A stretch of DNA of 9,614 bases from an uncultured Dialister sp. GTDB taxonomy: Bacteria > Bacillota > Negativicutes > Veillonellales > Dialisteraceae. This document shows, piece by piece, positions 1 through 6,420 of this stretch. Where the stretch lies: assembly GCF_900538805.1 (NCBI RefSeq), contig NZ_UPZP01000087.1, positions 1 to 9,614 on the forward strand, given 5' to 3'. Below the pieces are notes generated by a model that saw nothing but the letters and a program-made list of their open reading frames with translations, was not told the DNA's origin and searched no databases. The translations under genes and the position numbers were made by a program. Each line of letters begins with the position of its first letter. Within the stretch, counting starts at the first letter, position 1.

Positions 1-27
1 TTCTGCTGATTGGCTCACTGCGTTCGC

Positions 28-92
28 CACCCCCTATCCGGCTTCGCCGGACTTCCCCCTATTCAGGGGGCAGAATAAACCGCTCTCCGCTT
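28..92 (-). repeat. palindromic repeat module downstream of hisIE
   Basis: Two perfect hairpins lie just beyond the hisIE stop: TCCGGC/GCCGGA around a 3-nt loop (37–51) and CCCCCT/AGGGGG around a 4-nt loop (55–70). Neither is followed by a T-tract in the direction of hisIE transcription, so this is not a classic intrinsic terminator, though it could stabilise or end the transcript. The block from CCTATTC through the AATAAAC and CGCTCTCCGC stretch (58–92) is nearly repeated at 1849–1882, and the CACCCCCTATCC-hairpin-ACTTC part resembles 1749–1783. It is therefore a member of a dispersed intergenic family. Beyond it, positions 1–27 show nothing assignable. Confidence 0.65.
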
Positions 93-97
93 ACCCA

Positions 98-775
98 TCA
101 GAACGTCTTATCCAGGTGGCCCACGACTTTTTTATTTCCTTTTTTCTCGTCCCGTTCTTCCAGTTTTTTCATAATGTCGTAGAGGTCAACGCCAGCGTTT
201 TCCCAGAGGACGAAGAGATGGTAGAGGAGGTCGCAGGATTCGTCTATGATTTCTTCTTTATCTTCGTGCTGGTCGGCGATAATGACTTCGGAGGCTTCTT
301 CGCCGATTTTTTTATCGATTTTATTTTTGCCTTCCTTCTGGAGGTAGTTGGTATAGGATTTTTCCTGGGGATGGATACGGCGGTCTTTGATTTCTTCAAA
401 GAGGGTGTGAAGGATGGTGAGGGTTCCTTCTGCCTTTTCGTTATCCCACTGGGCAAGACTTCTGTAGAAGCAGCTGCGGTTTCCGGTGTGGCAGGCCGGG
501 CCATCGGGGATAGCTTCGATGACCAGGGTGTCGGCGTCGCAGTCTACGTAAATGCGTTTCACGTGCTGGAAATGGCCGGATTCTTCGCCCTTGTGCCACA
601 GTTTCTGCCGGCTTCTGCTGAAGAACCAGGTTTCGCCGCTTTCCACGGTTTTGGCAAGGGATTCTGCATTCATGTAGGCCACCATGAGCACTTCACTGCT
701 TCTGGCATCCTGCACCACCGCCGGCACCAGTCCTTTTTCATCAAATTTGATATTCTTTATGTCTACTGATTCCAT
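98..775 (-). CDS. hisIE: bifunctional phosphoribosyl-AMP cyclohydrolase / phosphoribosyl-ATP pyrophosphatase
   Basis: This 225-residue cytoplasmic enzyme catalyses steps two and three of histidine synthesis: removal of pyrophosphate from PR-ATP, then opening of the adenine ring of PR-AMP. The HisI domain (about residues 1–112) shows WFFSRSRQKLWHKGEESGH, the metal-binding DCDADT (D78, D80, D82) and the zinc cysteines C79, C95 and C102 (PACHTGNRSCFY). The HisE domain (about 118–215) has the all-helical MazG-like acidic signature KIGEEASEVIIAD and DESCDLLYH. Length is normal for a HisIE fusion. The ATG is fixed by an AAGGAGG ribosome site (780–786) that overlaps the hisF stop, leaving a 9-bp gap. 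It is the last gene of the operon. Confidence 0.96.
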   Translation of the reverse strand: MESVDIKNIKFDEKGLVPAVVQDARSSEVLMVAYMNAESLAKTVESGETWFFSRSRQKLWHKGEESGHFQHVKRIYVDCDADTLVIEAIPDGPACHTGNRSCFYRSLAQWDNEKAEGTLTILHTLFEEIKDRRIHPQEKSYTNYLQKEGKNKIDKKIGEEASEVIIADQHEDKEEIIDESCDLLYHLFVLWENAGVDLYDIMKKLEERDEKKGNKKVVGHLDKTF

Positions 776-784
776 AAATCCTCC

Positions 785-1540
785 TTACATGCGCACGGGA
801 ATGCCGTGGTCTGCCAGATATTTTTTCAAATCGGGAATGGCGATTTCGCCGAAGTGGAAGACCGACGCTGCCAGGGCGGCATCGGAGCCTGCTTCAAAGG
901 CTTTGAGGAAATCTTCCATTTTGCCTGCGCCGCCGGAGGCAATGACGGGTATGGAGAGCTGTTCTGACAGGACGTGCATGAGTTCCAGGTCGTATCCATT
1001 TTTTTCGCCGTCGGTGTCGATGGAGTTCATGCAGATTTCCCCTGCCCCAAGCTCCATACCCTTTCGTGCCCATTCCAGTACGGAAATGCCGGTGTTCTTC
1101 CTTCCGCCTTCGATGTACACGTCCCAGCCGCCGTCATCGTTTCGTTTGCCATCGATGGAAAGGACCACGCACTGGTTTCCGAAGCGTTCCGCGCTTTCCC
1201 GGATGATTTCGGGATGCATGACGGCGGCGGAGTTCACCGATACCTTGTCGGCGCCGGCCAGAAGCATGGTGCGGAAATCGTCGGCTTTGCGGATGCCGCC
1301 CCCAACGGTGAAGGGAATGGTGAGTTCTTCTGCAATGGCTTTCACCGTGTCCACGAAGGTCTCCCGCCCCTCATGGGTGGCGGTGATGTCGTAAAATACA
1401 AGTTCATCGGCGCCGGAGTCGGAGTAGAATTTTCCTAAAGCCACAGGATCATCCACGTCCTTCAGGTGATGAAATTGTTTTCCTTTGACCACCCTGCCAT
1501 GGTTCACGTCCAGACAGGGGATGATTCTTTTTGCAAGCAT
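785..1540 (-). CDS. hisF: imidazole glycerol phosphate synthase, cyclase subunit
   Basis: HisF is a (beta/alpha)8 barrel that pairs with HisH. It uses ammonia channelled from HisH to turn PRFAR into imidazole glycerol phosphate and AICAR. The 251-residue protein starts MLAKRIIPCLDV and carries the catalytic aspartates D11 (PCLDV) and D130 (VVLSIDGKR), plus the phosphate-binding loops FTVGGGIR and VIASGGAG. The frame stays open upstream to 1666, but the extension is only the Pro/Ser/Glu translation of the 9-bp repeats. The true start is the ATG at 1540, which has AAAGGAG at a 6-bp spacing and the family's N-terminus. Unlike every other gene here it is separated from its upstream neighbour, by 607 bp. 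Confidence 0.96.
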   Translation of the reverse strand: MLAKRIIPCLDVNHGRVVKGKQFHHLKDVDDPVALGKFYSDSGADELVFYDITATHEGRETFVDTVKAIAEELTIPFTVGGGIRKADDFRTMLLAGADKVSVNSAAVMHPEIIRESAERFGNQCVVLSIDGKRNDDGGWDVYIEGGRKNTGISVLEWARKGMELGAGEICMNSIDTDGEKNGYDLELMHVLSEQLSIPVIASGGAGKMEDFLKAFEAGSDAALAASVFHFGEIAIPDLKKYLADHGIPVRM

Positions 1541-1546
1541 AGTATG

Positions 1547-1553
1547 CTCCTTT
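1547..1553 (-). promoter_or_regulatory. ribosome binding site of hisF
   Basis: AAAGGAG on the minus strand lies six bases before the hisF ATG. It decides the start against the longer open frame reaching 1666. It gives hisF independent translation initiation, as would be needed after the long untranslated gap that follows hisA. Confidence 0.85.
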
Positions 1554-1567
1554 GCTGGGGAAATAAG

Positions 1568-1584
1568 GGGCTGCCTCGCAGCCC
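1568..1584. repeat. hairpin at the hisF-proximal end of the element
   Basis: A perfect 7-bp stem GGGCTGC/GCAGCCC encloses a 3-nt loop. In the his transcript it sits just upstream of the hisF ribosome site and is followed by CTTATTT, too weak for a confident terminator. It mirrors the hairpin at 2127–2147: both are followed, going inward, by GGTTCAGA repeats. Confidence 0.7.
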
Positions 1585-1586
1585 TG

Positions 1587-1640
1587 GGTTCAGAAGGTTC
1601 AAAGGGTTCAGAAGGTTCAAAGGGTTCAGAAGGTTCAGAG
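1587..1640 (+). repeat. six tandem 9-bp repeats (left array)
   Basis: Six uninterrupted units run GGTTCAGAA, GGTTCAAAG, GGTTCAGAA, GGTTCAAAG, GGTTCAGAA, GGTTCAGAG. The first four alternate between two variants. Because the unit is a multiple of three, the minus strand reads as a Ser-Glu-Pro / Phe-Glu-Pro peptide in the hisF frame; I take this as coincidental. An inverted array of the same unit is at 2090–2125. Confidence 0.9.
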
Positions 1641-1648
1641 GGTGGTGG

Positions 1649-1740
1649 ATTGCCGCTTCGCGGCAATAAAGTTTTTGTATGCCGCCTTTGGCGGAAGCGC
1701 TGCCGTTGGCAGCGAAAACCGTAAAACCGGGCTTCGCCCG
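1649..1740. repeat. cluster of four short hairpins
   Basis: Four palindromes follow one another: ATTGCCGC/GCGGCAAT (1649–1667), CCGCC/GGCGG (1682–1694), CGCTGCC/GGCAGCG (1698–1714) and CGGGC/GCCCG (1728–1740). All have 3-nt loops. On the plus strand the first is followed closely by a short T run (AAAGTTTTTG), so it could act as a weak terminator in that direction, but nothing is known to be transcribed that way. The regular small-loop design points to selection for structured DNA or RNA rather than coding. Confidence 0.75.
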
Positions 1741-1748
1741 TTGGAAAT

Positions 1749-1783
1749 GCACCCCTATCCCCGCTGCGCGGTACTTCTCCACG
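1749..1783 (-). repeat. degenerate copy of the hisIE-tail palindromic module
   Basis: The plus strand reads CACCCCTATCC, then a CCGC/GCGG hairpin (1761–1771), then TACTTCTCC. This matches 28–56, where CACCCCCTATCC is followed by a different hairpin and ACTTCCCCC. The flanking words are conserved while the hairpin arms differ but stay paired, which indicates compensatory change within a repeat family. Confidence 0.55.
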
Positions 1784-1848
1784 GGAAAGCGTTTCATTTG
1801 GTTCTCAGGTCGGTATCGCTCCCCTACGAACCAAGTTCGCTTGCCACA

Positions 1849-1882
1849 CCTATTCCGGGGGAAAATAAACTGCTCTACGCTT
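1849..1882 (-). repeat. second copy of the 35-bp word found at 58–92
   Basis: CCTATTCCGGGGG followed by AAAATAAACTGCTCTACGCTT differs from 58–92 by a handful of substitutions and one single-base indel. It is the clearest pairwise evidence that the intergenic DNA between hisA and hisF and the tail after hisIE share ancestry. A 7-bp inverted repeat TGCCACA/TGTGGCA (1842–1848 and 1896–1902) brackets this copy. Confidence 0.7.
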
Positions 1883-1924
1883 TCTCTCGATGTCATGTGG
1901 CACAGTTTACAGTACCCATAGTGT

Positions 1925-2079
1925 CCCCTCGAAGAGGGGGAAAGGTGGTGCCGTAAGGCACCAAAGGGGGATAGAATTTTCATCGCGCCGAAGGCGCGGT
2001 TGGCCTGTTTTCCTTCGCCCGTCAGGGCGATTGTGAATGTTTTATACAAACTGGCGCCCCTATATTTCCAAAGGGCGCC
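1925..2079. repeat. cluster of five hairpins in the right half of the element
   Basis: Palindromes in order: CCCCTC/GAGGGG (1925–1939, GAA loop), GGTGCC/GGCACC (1947–1962, 4-nt loop), CGCGCC/GGCGCG (1984–1998, GAA loop), TCGCCC/GGGCGA (2015–2030, 4-nt loop) and GGCGCCC/GGGCGCC (2053–2079, 13-nt loop). The stretch 1925–1973 (G-rich hairpin, AAAGGT, hairpin, AAAGGGGGATAG) has the same arrangement as the hisIE-tail module read on the opposite strand. Confidence 0.75.
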
Positions 2080-2089
2080 CACCTCCCCC

Positions 2090-2125
2090 CTTTGAACCCT
2101 TTGCACCTTCTGAACCCTCTGAACC
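2090..2125 (-). repeat. four tandem 9-bp repeats (right array, inverted)
   Basis: Read on the minus strand the units are GGTTCAGAG, GGTTCAGAA, GGTGCAAAG, GGTTCAAAG. They are the same 9-bp unit as the left array but in opposite orientation, so the two arrays could pair over about 36 bp in DNA or in the his mRNA and loop out the 450 bp between them. Confidence 0.88.
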
Positions 2126-2126
2126 C

Positions 2127-2147
2127 GGGAGCCGCAATGCGGCTCCC
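2127..2147 (-). repeat. perfect hairpin abutting the hisA stop codon
   Basis: The minus strand reads a 9-bp perfect stem GGGAGCCGC/GCGGCTCCC with a 3-nt loop, starting at the base after the hisA TAG. No T-tract follows; the sequence goes straight into GGTTCAGA repeats. It could protect the 3' end of an upstream his mRNA segment or act as a partial, Rho-independent-like pause site. A true terminator is not supported. Confidence 0.75.
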
Positions 2148-2864
2148 CTACTCCTGTATCTCCCTGATTTCTTCCATAGTCACTTTTCCTTCGTAGAGGG
2201 CTTTGCCGGTGATGGCGCCGTAGACGCCCATGGCCGACAGTTTCCTAAGGTCCTCGGCACCGGAGACGCCGCCGGAGGCGATGAGGCGGATACCTTCCAG
2301 GGCCTCTAGTTTTTTCATCATGTCGAAGTTAGGGCCGGAGAGCATGCCGTCGCGGCTGATGTCGGTGTAAATCAGCGTATTCACGCCGTGGGTCAAAAGG
2401 GTTTCTGCGAAGGTCATAACTTTGCGGCTGCTGCCGTCCACCCAGCCGTGGGTGGCCACTTCGTCACCCTTGGCGTCGATGGATACGGCGATGTGGCCTG
2501 AGCCGTATGTTTTGGCGGCCTGGATGGCAAAGTAAGGGGACGCGGCGGCTTTGGAGCCGATGATGACGCGGTAGACCCCCATGTCCAGGTAGTCTTTAAT
2601 GGCTTTTTCACTGCGGATACCGCCGCCCACTTCGATGGGGATGGTGAGGGCTTCGCACATTTTGCGGATGATTTCCTTATTCACGCCGTCGCCCTTGAAA
2701 GCACCGTCCAGATCAACCACATGGAGGGCTTTGGCTCCCTCTTCCTGCCATTTCAGCGCCATTTTCACCGGGTCGTCGCCGTACACGGTGAGGTTTTCTT
2801 TTCGGCCCTGCTGCAGGCGCACGCAGTGTCCGTCTTCTATATCTATTGCGGGAAATATTTTCAT
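2148..2864 (-). CDS. hisA: ProFAR isomerase (1-(5-phosphoribosyl)-5-[(5-phosphoribosylamino)methylideneamino]imidazole-4-carboxamide isomerase)
   Basis: HisA is a (beta/alpha)8 barrel that opens the ribose of ProFAR in an Amadori rearrangement to give PRFAR, the substrate of HisHF. The 238-residue protein begins MKIFPAIDIEDGHCVRLQQG and has the catalytic acids D8 and D130 (IAVSIDAKG), with phosphate loops IEVGGGIR and LIASGGVSG. These are the hallmarks shared with HisF. The ATG at 2864 overlaps the hisH stop as ATGA. A GTG four codons earlier (2876) is in frame but lies deeper in hisH and lacks support. Its TAG is followed at once by a hairpin and a long gap, so coupling to hisF is broken here. 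Confidence 0.95.
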   Translation of the reverse strand: MKIFPAIDIEDGHCVRLQQGRKENLTVYGDDPVKMALKWQEEGAKALHVVDLDGAFKGDGVNKEIIRKMCEALTIPIEVGGGIRSEKAIKDYLDMGVYRVIIGSKAAASPYFAIQAAKTYGSGHIAVSIDAKGDEVATHGWVDGSSRKVMTFAETLLTHGVNTLIYTDISRDGMLSGPNFDMMKKLEALEGIRLIASGGVSGAEDLRKLSAMGVYGAITGKALYEGKVTMEEIREIQE

Positions 2865-3475
2865 TTCATCAACCACTTTGCTAAACGTTCCCAGATGGCC
2901 ATCCCCACGGGTCCCGATTTTTCGGGGTGGAACTGGAAACCTAATACATTGTCCTTTCCCACCACCGCCGGCACGGTGACGCCATAGTCTGCCGAAGCGA
3001 TGACGTCCTCCGTATGTCCCGGAGTTTTGTAGTAGGAATGGACGAAATACACATAGGAATGAGGGGCAAGGCCTTCCAGCACTTCGTGGGGCCTTTGGAT
3101 GACCAGTTCATTCCATCCCATATGGGGGACTTTGAGCTTTCCTTCCGGAAAACGGACGATGCGCCCAGGGAGAAGTCCCAGGGCGGGGATATGACCGTTT
3201 TCTTCGGATACGTCGTAGAGGGCCTGCATGCCAAGGCAGATGCCTGCCAGCTTCTTGCCCTTTTTCACTTCTTCCTGGATGATGCCGGTCAAACCGTAGC
3301 CGTTCAGATGGTCCATGGCATCCCTCATGGCTCCCACGCCGGGAAGGACCAGGGCAGAAGCATCTCTGATTTCTGCGGGATTTCTAGTCACCACTACATC
3401 AAGACCGGCCCTTGTGGCCGCCCGGACCACATTGGCCAGGTTGCCGGCGTCGTAATCAATAATGGCTGTTTTCAT
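2861..3475 (-). CDS. hisH: imidazole glycerol phosphate synthase, glutamine amidotransferase subunit
   Basis: This is a class I (triad) glutaminase that makes ammonia from glutamine for its partner HisF. The 204-residue protein starts MKTAIIDYDAGNLANV and shows the nucleophile C80 in GICLGMQ, with H183 and E185 in FQFHPEKS completing the triad. The oxyanion-strand motif PGVGAM is at residues 45–50. The start is set by AAAGGAG about seven bases upstream, inside the end of hisB. The ATG shares one base with the hisB TGA. HisH and HisF, which act as a 1:1 complex, are split by hisA and the intergenic element. Confidence 0.96.
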   Translation of the reverse strand: MKTAIIDYDAGNLANVVRAATRAGLDVVVTRNPAEIRDASALVLPGVGAMRDAMDHLNGYGLTGIIQEEVKKGKKLAGICLGMQALYDVSEENGHIPALGLLPGRIVRFPEGKLKVPHMGWNELVIQRPHEVLEGLAPHSYVYFVHSYYKTPGHTEDVIASADYGVTVPAVVGKDNVLGFQFHPEKSGPVGMAIWERLAKWLMK

Positions 3476-4053
3476 CAGAGCACTCCTTTTGTCGATAATA
3501 CCCTGCCGCCTTCCACGGTGACCGCTTCCTTCAGCGCATGGCCCAGTCCCTTGAAGAGGGACTCCACGATGTGATGGCCGTTTTCGCCGTACAGGCAGGC
3601 CATGTGCAGGTTCATCATGCCGTGCATGGCAAAGGCGAGGAAGAATTCCCTGGTCATTTCCGTTTCAAAGGTACCGATACGCTCCACCGGGATTTTCACG
3701 TCGTACACGAAATAGGGGCGGCCGGAAAGGTCCAGCACAATGCGGGAGAGGGTTTCATCCATGGGGCAGAAGAAGGCGCCGTAGCGGCGGATACCCTTCT
3801 TGTCACCCAGGGCTTTGAGGAACACATCTCCCAGGGCAATGCCCAGGTCTTCGATGGTATGATGGTTGTCCACTTCCAGGTCGCCCTTGCAGGAAATGGA
3901 AATGTCCATGCCGCTGTGGCAGGCAAGGAGGTTCATCATGTGGTCGAAGAAGCCGATGCCCGTGGTGCCCTCAAAGCGTCCTTTTCCGTCTATGGAGAGG
4001 GAAATGGAAATGTCGGTTTCCCCTGTTTTCCTATGAATGTCCGCTTTTCTCAT
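3475..4053 (-). CDS. hisB: imidazoleglycerol-phosphate dehydratase (single-domain)
   Basis: HisB is a manganese enzyme that dehydrates imidazole glycerol phosphate to imidazole acetol phosphate, as a 24-subunit assembly in known members. The 192 residues contain both halves of the pseudo-repeat: GFFDHMMNLLACHSGMD with H38, then DNHHTIEDLG (H64, H65, E68), and later HGMMNLH (H144, H150) and GHHIVESLFK (H160, H161, E164, K168). The C-terminus STKGVL is typical. There is no N-terminal HAD phosphatase domain as in enteric HisB. At residue 172 a His stands where an Arg is common (FKxxxR). ATGA overlap with hisC; AAGGAG lies five bases upstream. Confidence 0.96.
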   Translation of the reverse strand: MRKADIHRKTGETDISISLSIDGKGRFEGTTGIGFFDHMMNLLACHSGMDISISCKGDLEVDNHHTIEDLGIALGDVFLKALGDKKGIRRYGAFFCPMDETLSRIVLDLSGRPYFVYDVKIPVERIGTFETEMTREFFLAFAMHGMMNLHMACLYGENGHHIVESLFKGLGHALKEAVTVEGGRVLSTKGVL

Positions 4054-5120
4054 GAAAGCTCCTTCCGGAATACCGCAAGGAGGGTATCGTCCACGTCCTT
4101 CGTGGTCACTGAAATGCGGTAGGCATTGGGGAGTTCCGCGCTGTTCCGATAAATCTTTACCAGAATGTCCTTTTCTTTCAGGGCTTTGAAGATTTCTTCA
4201 TGTCTGCTTTCCACCTGGACCAGAAGGAAATTGGTGCAGGAGGGATATACGGAAAGGCCCGGGATTTTCACCAGTTCGTCGAAGAGGCGGTTTCTTTCCT
4301 TTACGATATCGTCTCTTACCTTGAGGATTTCTTCTCTGTGTTTCAATACGATAGGTGCAAAGAGCTGGGTGAAGGAATTCAGGTTGTAGGGCGCTTTGAT
4401 TTTACCGATGGCGTCGATGATTTCCTTATCTGCCACCAGATATCCGCAGCGCATGCCTGCCAGGCCGAAGGCTTTGGACAGGGTGCGGAGCACCACCAGA
4501 TTCGGGTATCTGCTGATTAAGGGCAGCACGCTTTCCTTCTGGGCAAATTCCATGTACGCTTCGTCCACGAAGACCAGATTGTCCGCCGCCTTCAGCACTT
4601 CTTCGATAAAGGAGGCCGGCAGCAGGTCGCCGGTGGGGTTGTTTGGATTGCAGATGACCGTGATTTTCGGCTGGTACTTCTTGACGGCATCAAGGATGCC
4701 TTCCTTGTCCCGGCGGTAGCCTGCCAGGTCCCGTACTTTGATGGCGCCGGCGCCCAGGGTTTCCGCTCCCAGTTCGTACATGTCGAAGGTGGGAGAATGA
4801 ACGAGGATTTTATCTCCGGGGTTCAGGAAAGTGCCCAGGAGATAGGTAATCATTTCATCGCCGCCGTTGCCGCAGATGATATTTTCCGGTGCGGCACCGA
4901 TATAGTCCGCAAGAGCTTCCCGAAGGCCGTCGGCCATGGGTTTGGGGTAAATCTGGGGTTTAAAGGTATCCAGCGCTTCAATGAGTTCCTGTTTCACCGC
5001 CGGAATGGAAAGGACGTTGAAATAGTTTTCATTGGCGTTAATGACATATTTTTCTGCAATAGGAGCCACATAGTAGGGCTCAAAGTCTTTGATTGTATTT
5101 CTAAGCCATTCAGTCTTCAT
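4050..5120 (-). CDS. hisC: histidinol-phosphate aminotransferase
   Basis: HisC is a PLP-dependent fold-type I aminotransferase that converts imidazole acetol phosphate and glutamate to histidinol phosphate. The 356-residue protein starts MKTEWLRNTIKDFEPYYVAP. It carries the substrate-contact word NANENYF, CNPNNPTGD (N158–D165), FVDEAYMEF with D186 and Y189, and the Schiff-base lysine K216 in TLSKAFGLAGMRCGY. The frame is open to 5213, but that extension is hisD read out of frame. The ATG at 5120 has GGAGGTG just upstream and matches the family N-terminus. It overlaps the end of hisD by 11 bp. Its position between hisD and hisB is within the pathway operon, not remote as in Bacillus. Confidence 0.96.
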   Translation of the reverse strand: MKTEWLRNTIKDFEPYYVAPIAEKYVINANENYFNVLSIPAVKQELIEALDTFKPQIYPKPMADGLREALADYIGAAPENIICGNGGDEMITYLLGTFLNPGDKILVHSPTFDMYELGAETLGAGAIKVRDLAGYRRDKEGILDAVKKYQPKITVICNPNNPTGDLLPASFIEEVLKAADNLVFVDEAYMEFAQKESVLPLISRYPNLVVLRTLSKAFGLAGMRCGYLVADKEIIDAIGKIKAPYNLNSFTQLFAPIVLKHREEILKVRDDIVKERNRLFDELVKIPGLSVYPSCTNFLLVQVESRHEEIFKALKEKDILVKIYRNSAELPNAYRISVTTKDVDDTLLAVFRKELS

Positions 5121-6399
5121 CACGCACCTCCATGGCATGAGCATGAGCGGTAAGCCCTTCTGCCTTGGCAAAGAGCTGCACCTTTTTGGAAATCTTCCGG
5201 AACGCCTCTTCACTGTAGCATTCCACGCTGCTGTGCTTTACGAAATCGTAAACCCCAAGGGGCGAAGAGAATGCTGCGGTGCCGGAGGTGGGCAGGGTGT
5301 GGTTGGGGCCTGCCATGTAGTCTCCGATTGGTTCGGAGGTGTATTTGCCAAGGAAAATGGCGCCGGCATTATAAATGAGGGGGAGGTATTTCTTCGGATC
5401 CGGCAGTTCCACTTCCAAATGTTCCGGTGCAATTTTATTTACAATGTCAAAGCACTGCTCCGCATCTTTACAGAGGAAGGCCTTGGCGTACTGGTCCACG
5501 GAGCTCTTCATGATTTCATAGCGGGAAAGCTCCTTCATCTGTTTTTCCATTTCCTTCTGCACAGCCAGGCCGAAGTCTTTATCCGGTGTAATGAGAAATA
5601 CCGCAGCCCTGGGGTCATGTTCCGCCTGGGAGAGAAGGTCCGCCGCAATCCACTTCGGATTGGCGCTGCCGTCAGCCACGCAGCATACCTCCGACGGCCC
5701 TGCGATCATGTCGATGCCTACGGTGCCGAAAACAAGGCGCTTGGCCATGGCCACGAAAGCGTTTCCGGGTCCTACGATTTTGAACACAGGCTCTACGGTT
5801 TCCGTGCCGTAGGCCAGCATGCCGATGCCCTGGGCACCGCCGACCTTGTAGATTTCCTTCACCCCTGCCACATAGGCGGCAGCCAGGATATTGGGATTCA
5901 CTTTACCGTCTTTCCCGGGAGGAGTAGCCATGGCCACCGATGGACATCCTGCCACCATGGCCGGAACCGTGTCCATGAGCACCGTGGAGGGATAGGCAGC
6001 CCTTCCGCCGGGTACATATACGCCGACCCGCTGGATGGGAAGGAACCTCTCCCCCAGCTCCACGCCATCCCTGAAGTTTTTGGACCAGGATTTCCGTACC
6101 TGTTCCTTATGGAAGGCTTCAATGTTTTCCTTTGCTTCCTTTAACACGGAGAGGAAATCGGGGCCCACCGTCTTCACGGCCTCTTCGATTTCTTCTTCGC
6201 TTACACGGAAATCGGTGAGGTCCACGCCGTCGAATTTCTTCGTGAGAGCCCGGATAGCCTCATCTCCCCCATCTTTTACCTCCAAAAGAATAGCGGACAC
6301 CGATTTTTCCAAATCATCCGAGAGATTTACATTTCTATTGGTCATGGTCCTCACTTCACGGAGGGTCAGCCCTTTTTCCGGTACTTTAATCCATTCCAT
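5110..6399 (-). CDS. hisD: histidinol dehydrogenase
   Basis: HisD is a zinc enzyme that carries out the last two oxidations, histidinol to histidinal to histidine, with two NAD+. The 429-residue length is normal. Zinc ligands are in place: Q258 and H261 (SQAEHDP), D360 (IGDYMAGPNH) and H419 (EGLTAHAH). The catalytic pair is E326/H327 in APEHLE. Nucleotide-site words VYVPGGRAAYPS, GGAQGIG and VGPGN are also present. The ATG at 6399 follows GAAGG at about seven bases. It lies 21 bp after hisG and its stop overlaps the hisC start. Confidence 0.97.
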   Translation of the reverse strand: MEWIKVPEKGLTLREVRTMTNRNVNLSDDLEKSVSAILLEVKDGGDEAIRALTKKFDGVDLTDFRVSEEEIEEAVKTVGPDFLSVLKEAKENIEAFHKEQVRKSWSKNFRDGVELGERFLPIQRVGVYVPGGRAAYPSTVLMDTVPAMVAGCPSVAMATPPGKDGKVNPNILAAAYVAGVKEIYKVGGAQGIGMLAYGTETVEPVFKIVGPGNAFVAMAKRLVFGTVGIDMIAGPSEVCCVADGSANPKWIAADLLSQAEHDPRAAVFLITPDKDFGLAVQKEMEKQMKELSRYEIMKSSVDQYAKAFLCKDAEQCFDIVNKIAPEHLEVELPDPKKYLPLIYNAGAIFLGKYTSEPIGDYMAGPNHTLPTSGTAAFSSPLGVYDFVKHSSVECYSEEAFRKISKKVQLFAKAEGLTAHAHAMEVRDED

Positions 6400-6420
6400 T
6401 GCTATGCCTTCTTTCTGTGG

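Larger units (their letters stand above)
1567..2147. repeat. 581-bp composite inverted-end palindromic element between hisA and hisF
   Basis: This block fills almost the whole gap between the hisA stop and the hisF ribosome site. Each end has the same plan, in opposite orientation: an outer GC-rich hairpin, then an array of 9-bp GGTTCARAR units pointing inward. Between the ends lies a chain of short palindromes, mostly with 3–4-nt loops such as TTC/GAA. No credible protein is encoded and no transposase, target duplication or tRNA is visible. The sequence looks like a BIME- or MITE-type non-autonomous intergenic element. Mobility is an inference; the symmetrical ends are seen directly. Confidence 0.7.

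Noticed and set aside
37..70. Intrinsic terminator of the his operon
   Set aside because: Both stems are strong but no T-tract follows in the direction of transcription, and the sequence belongs to a dispersed repeat family; a terminating role is possible but not shown.
116..769. Long plus-strand open frames opposite hisIE and other his genes
   Set aside because: They are antisense shadows with low-complexity products; the minus-strand genes carry all the conserved motifs.
1541..1666. N-terminal extension of HisF
   Set aside because: It consists of translated 9-bp repeats and lacks family similarity; the ATG at 1540 has a good ribosome site and the canonical N-terminus.
1504..2106. 200-codon minus-strand open frame through the hisA–hisF gap
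   Set aside because: It runs through the tandem repeats and palindromes, overlaps the hisF start, has no ribosome site or recognisable domain, and reads as translated repeat DNA.
5121..5213. N-terminal extension of HisC
   Set aside because: It is the end of hisD read in another frame; HisC homologues begin near MKTEWLRNTI and the ribosome site fits the ATG at 5120.
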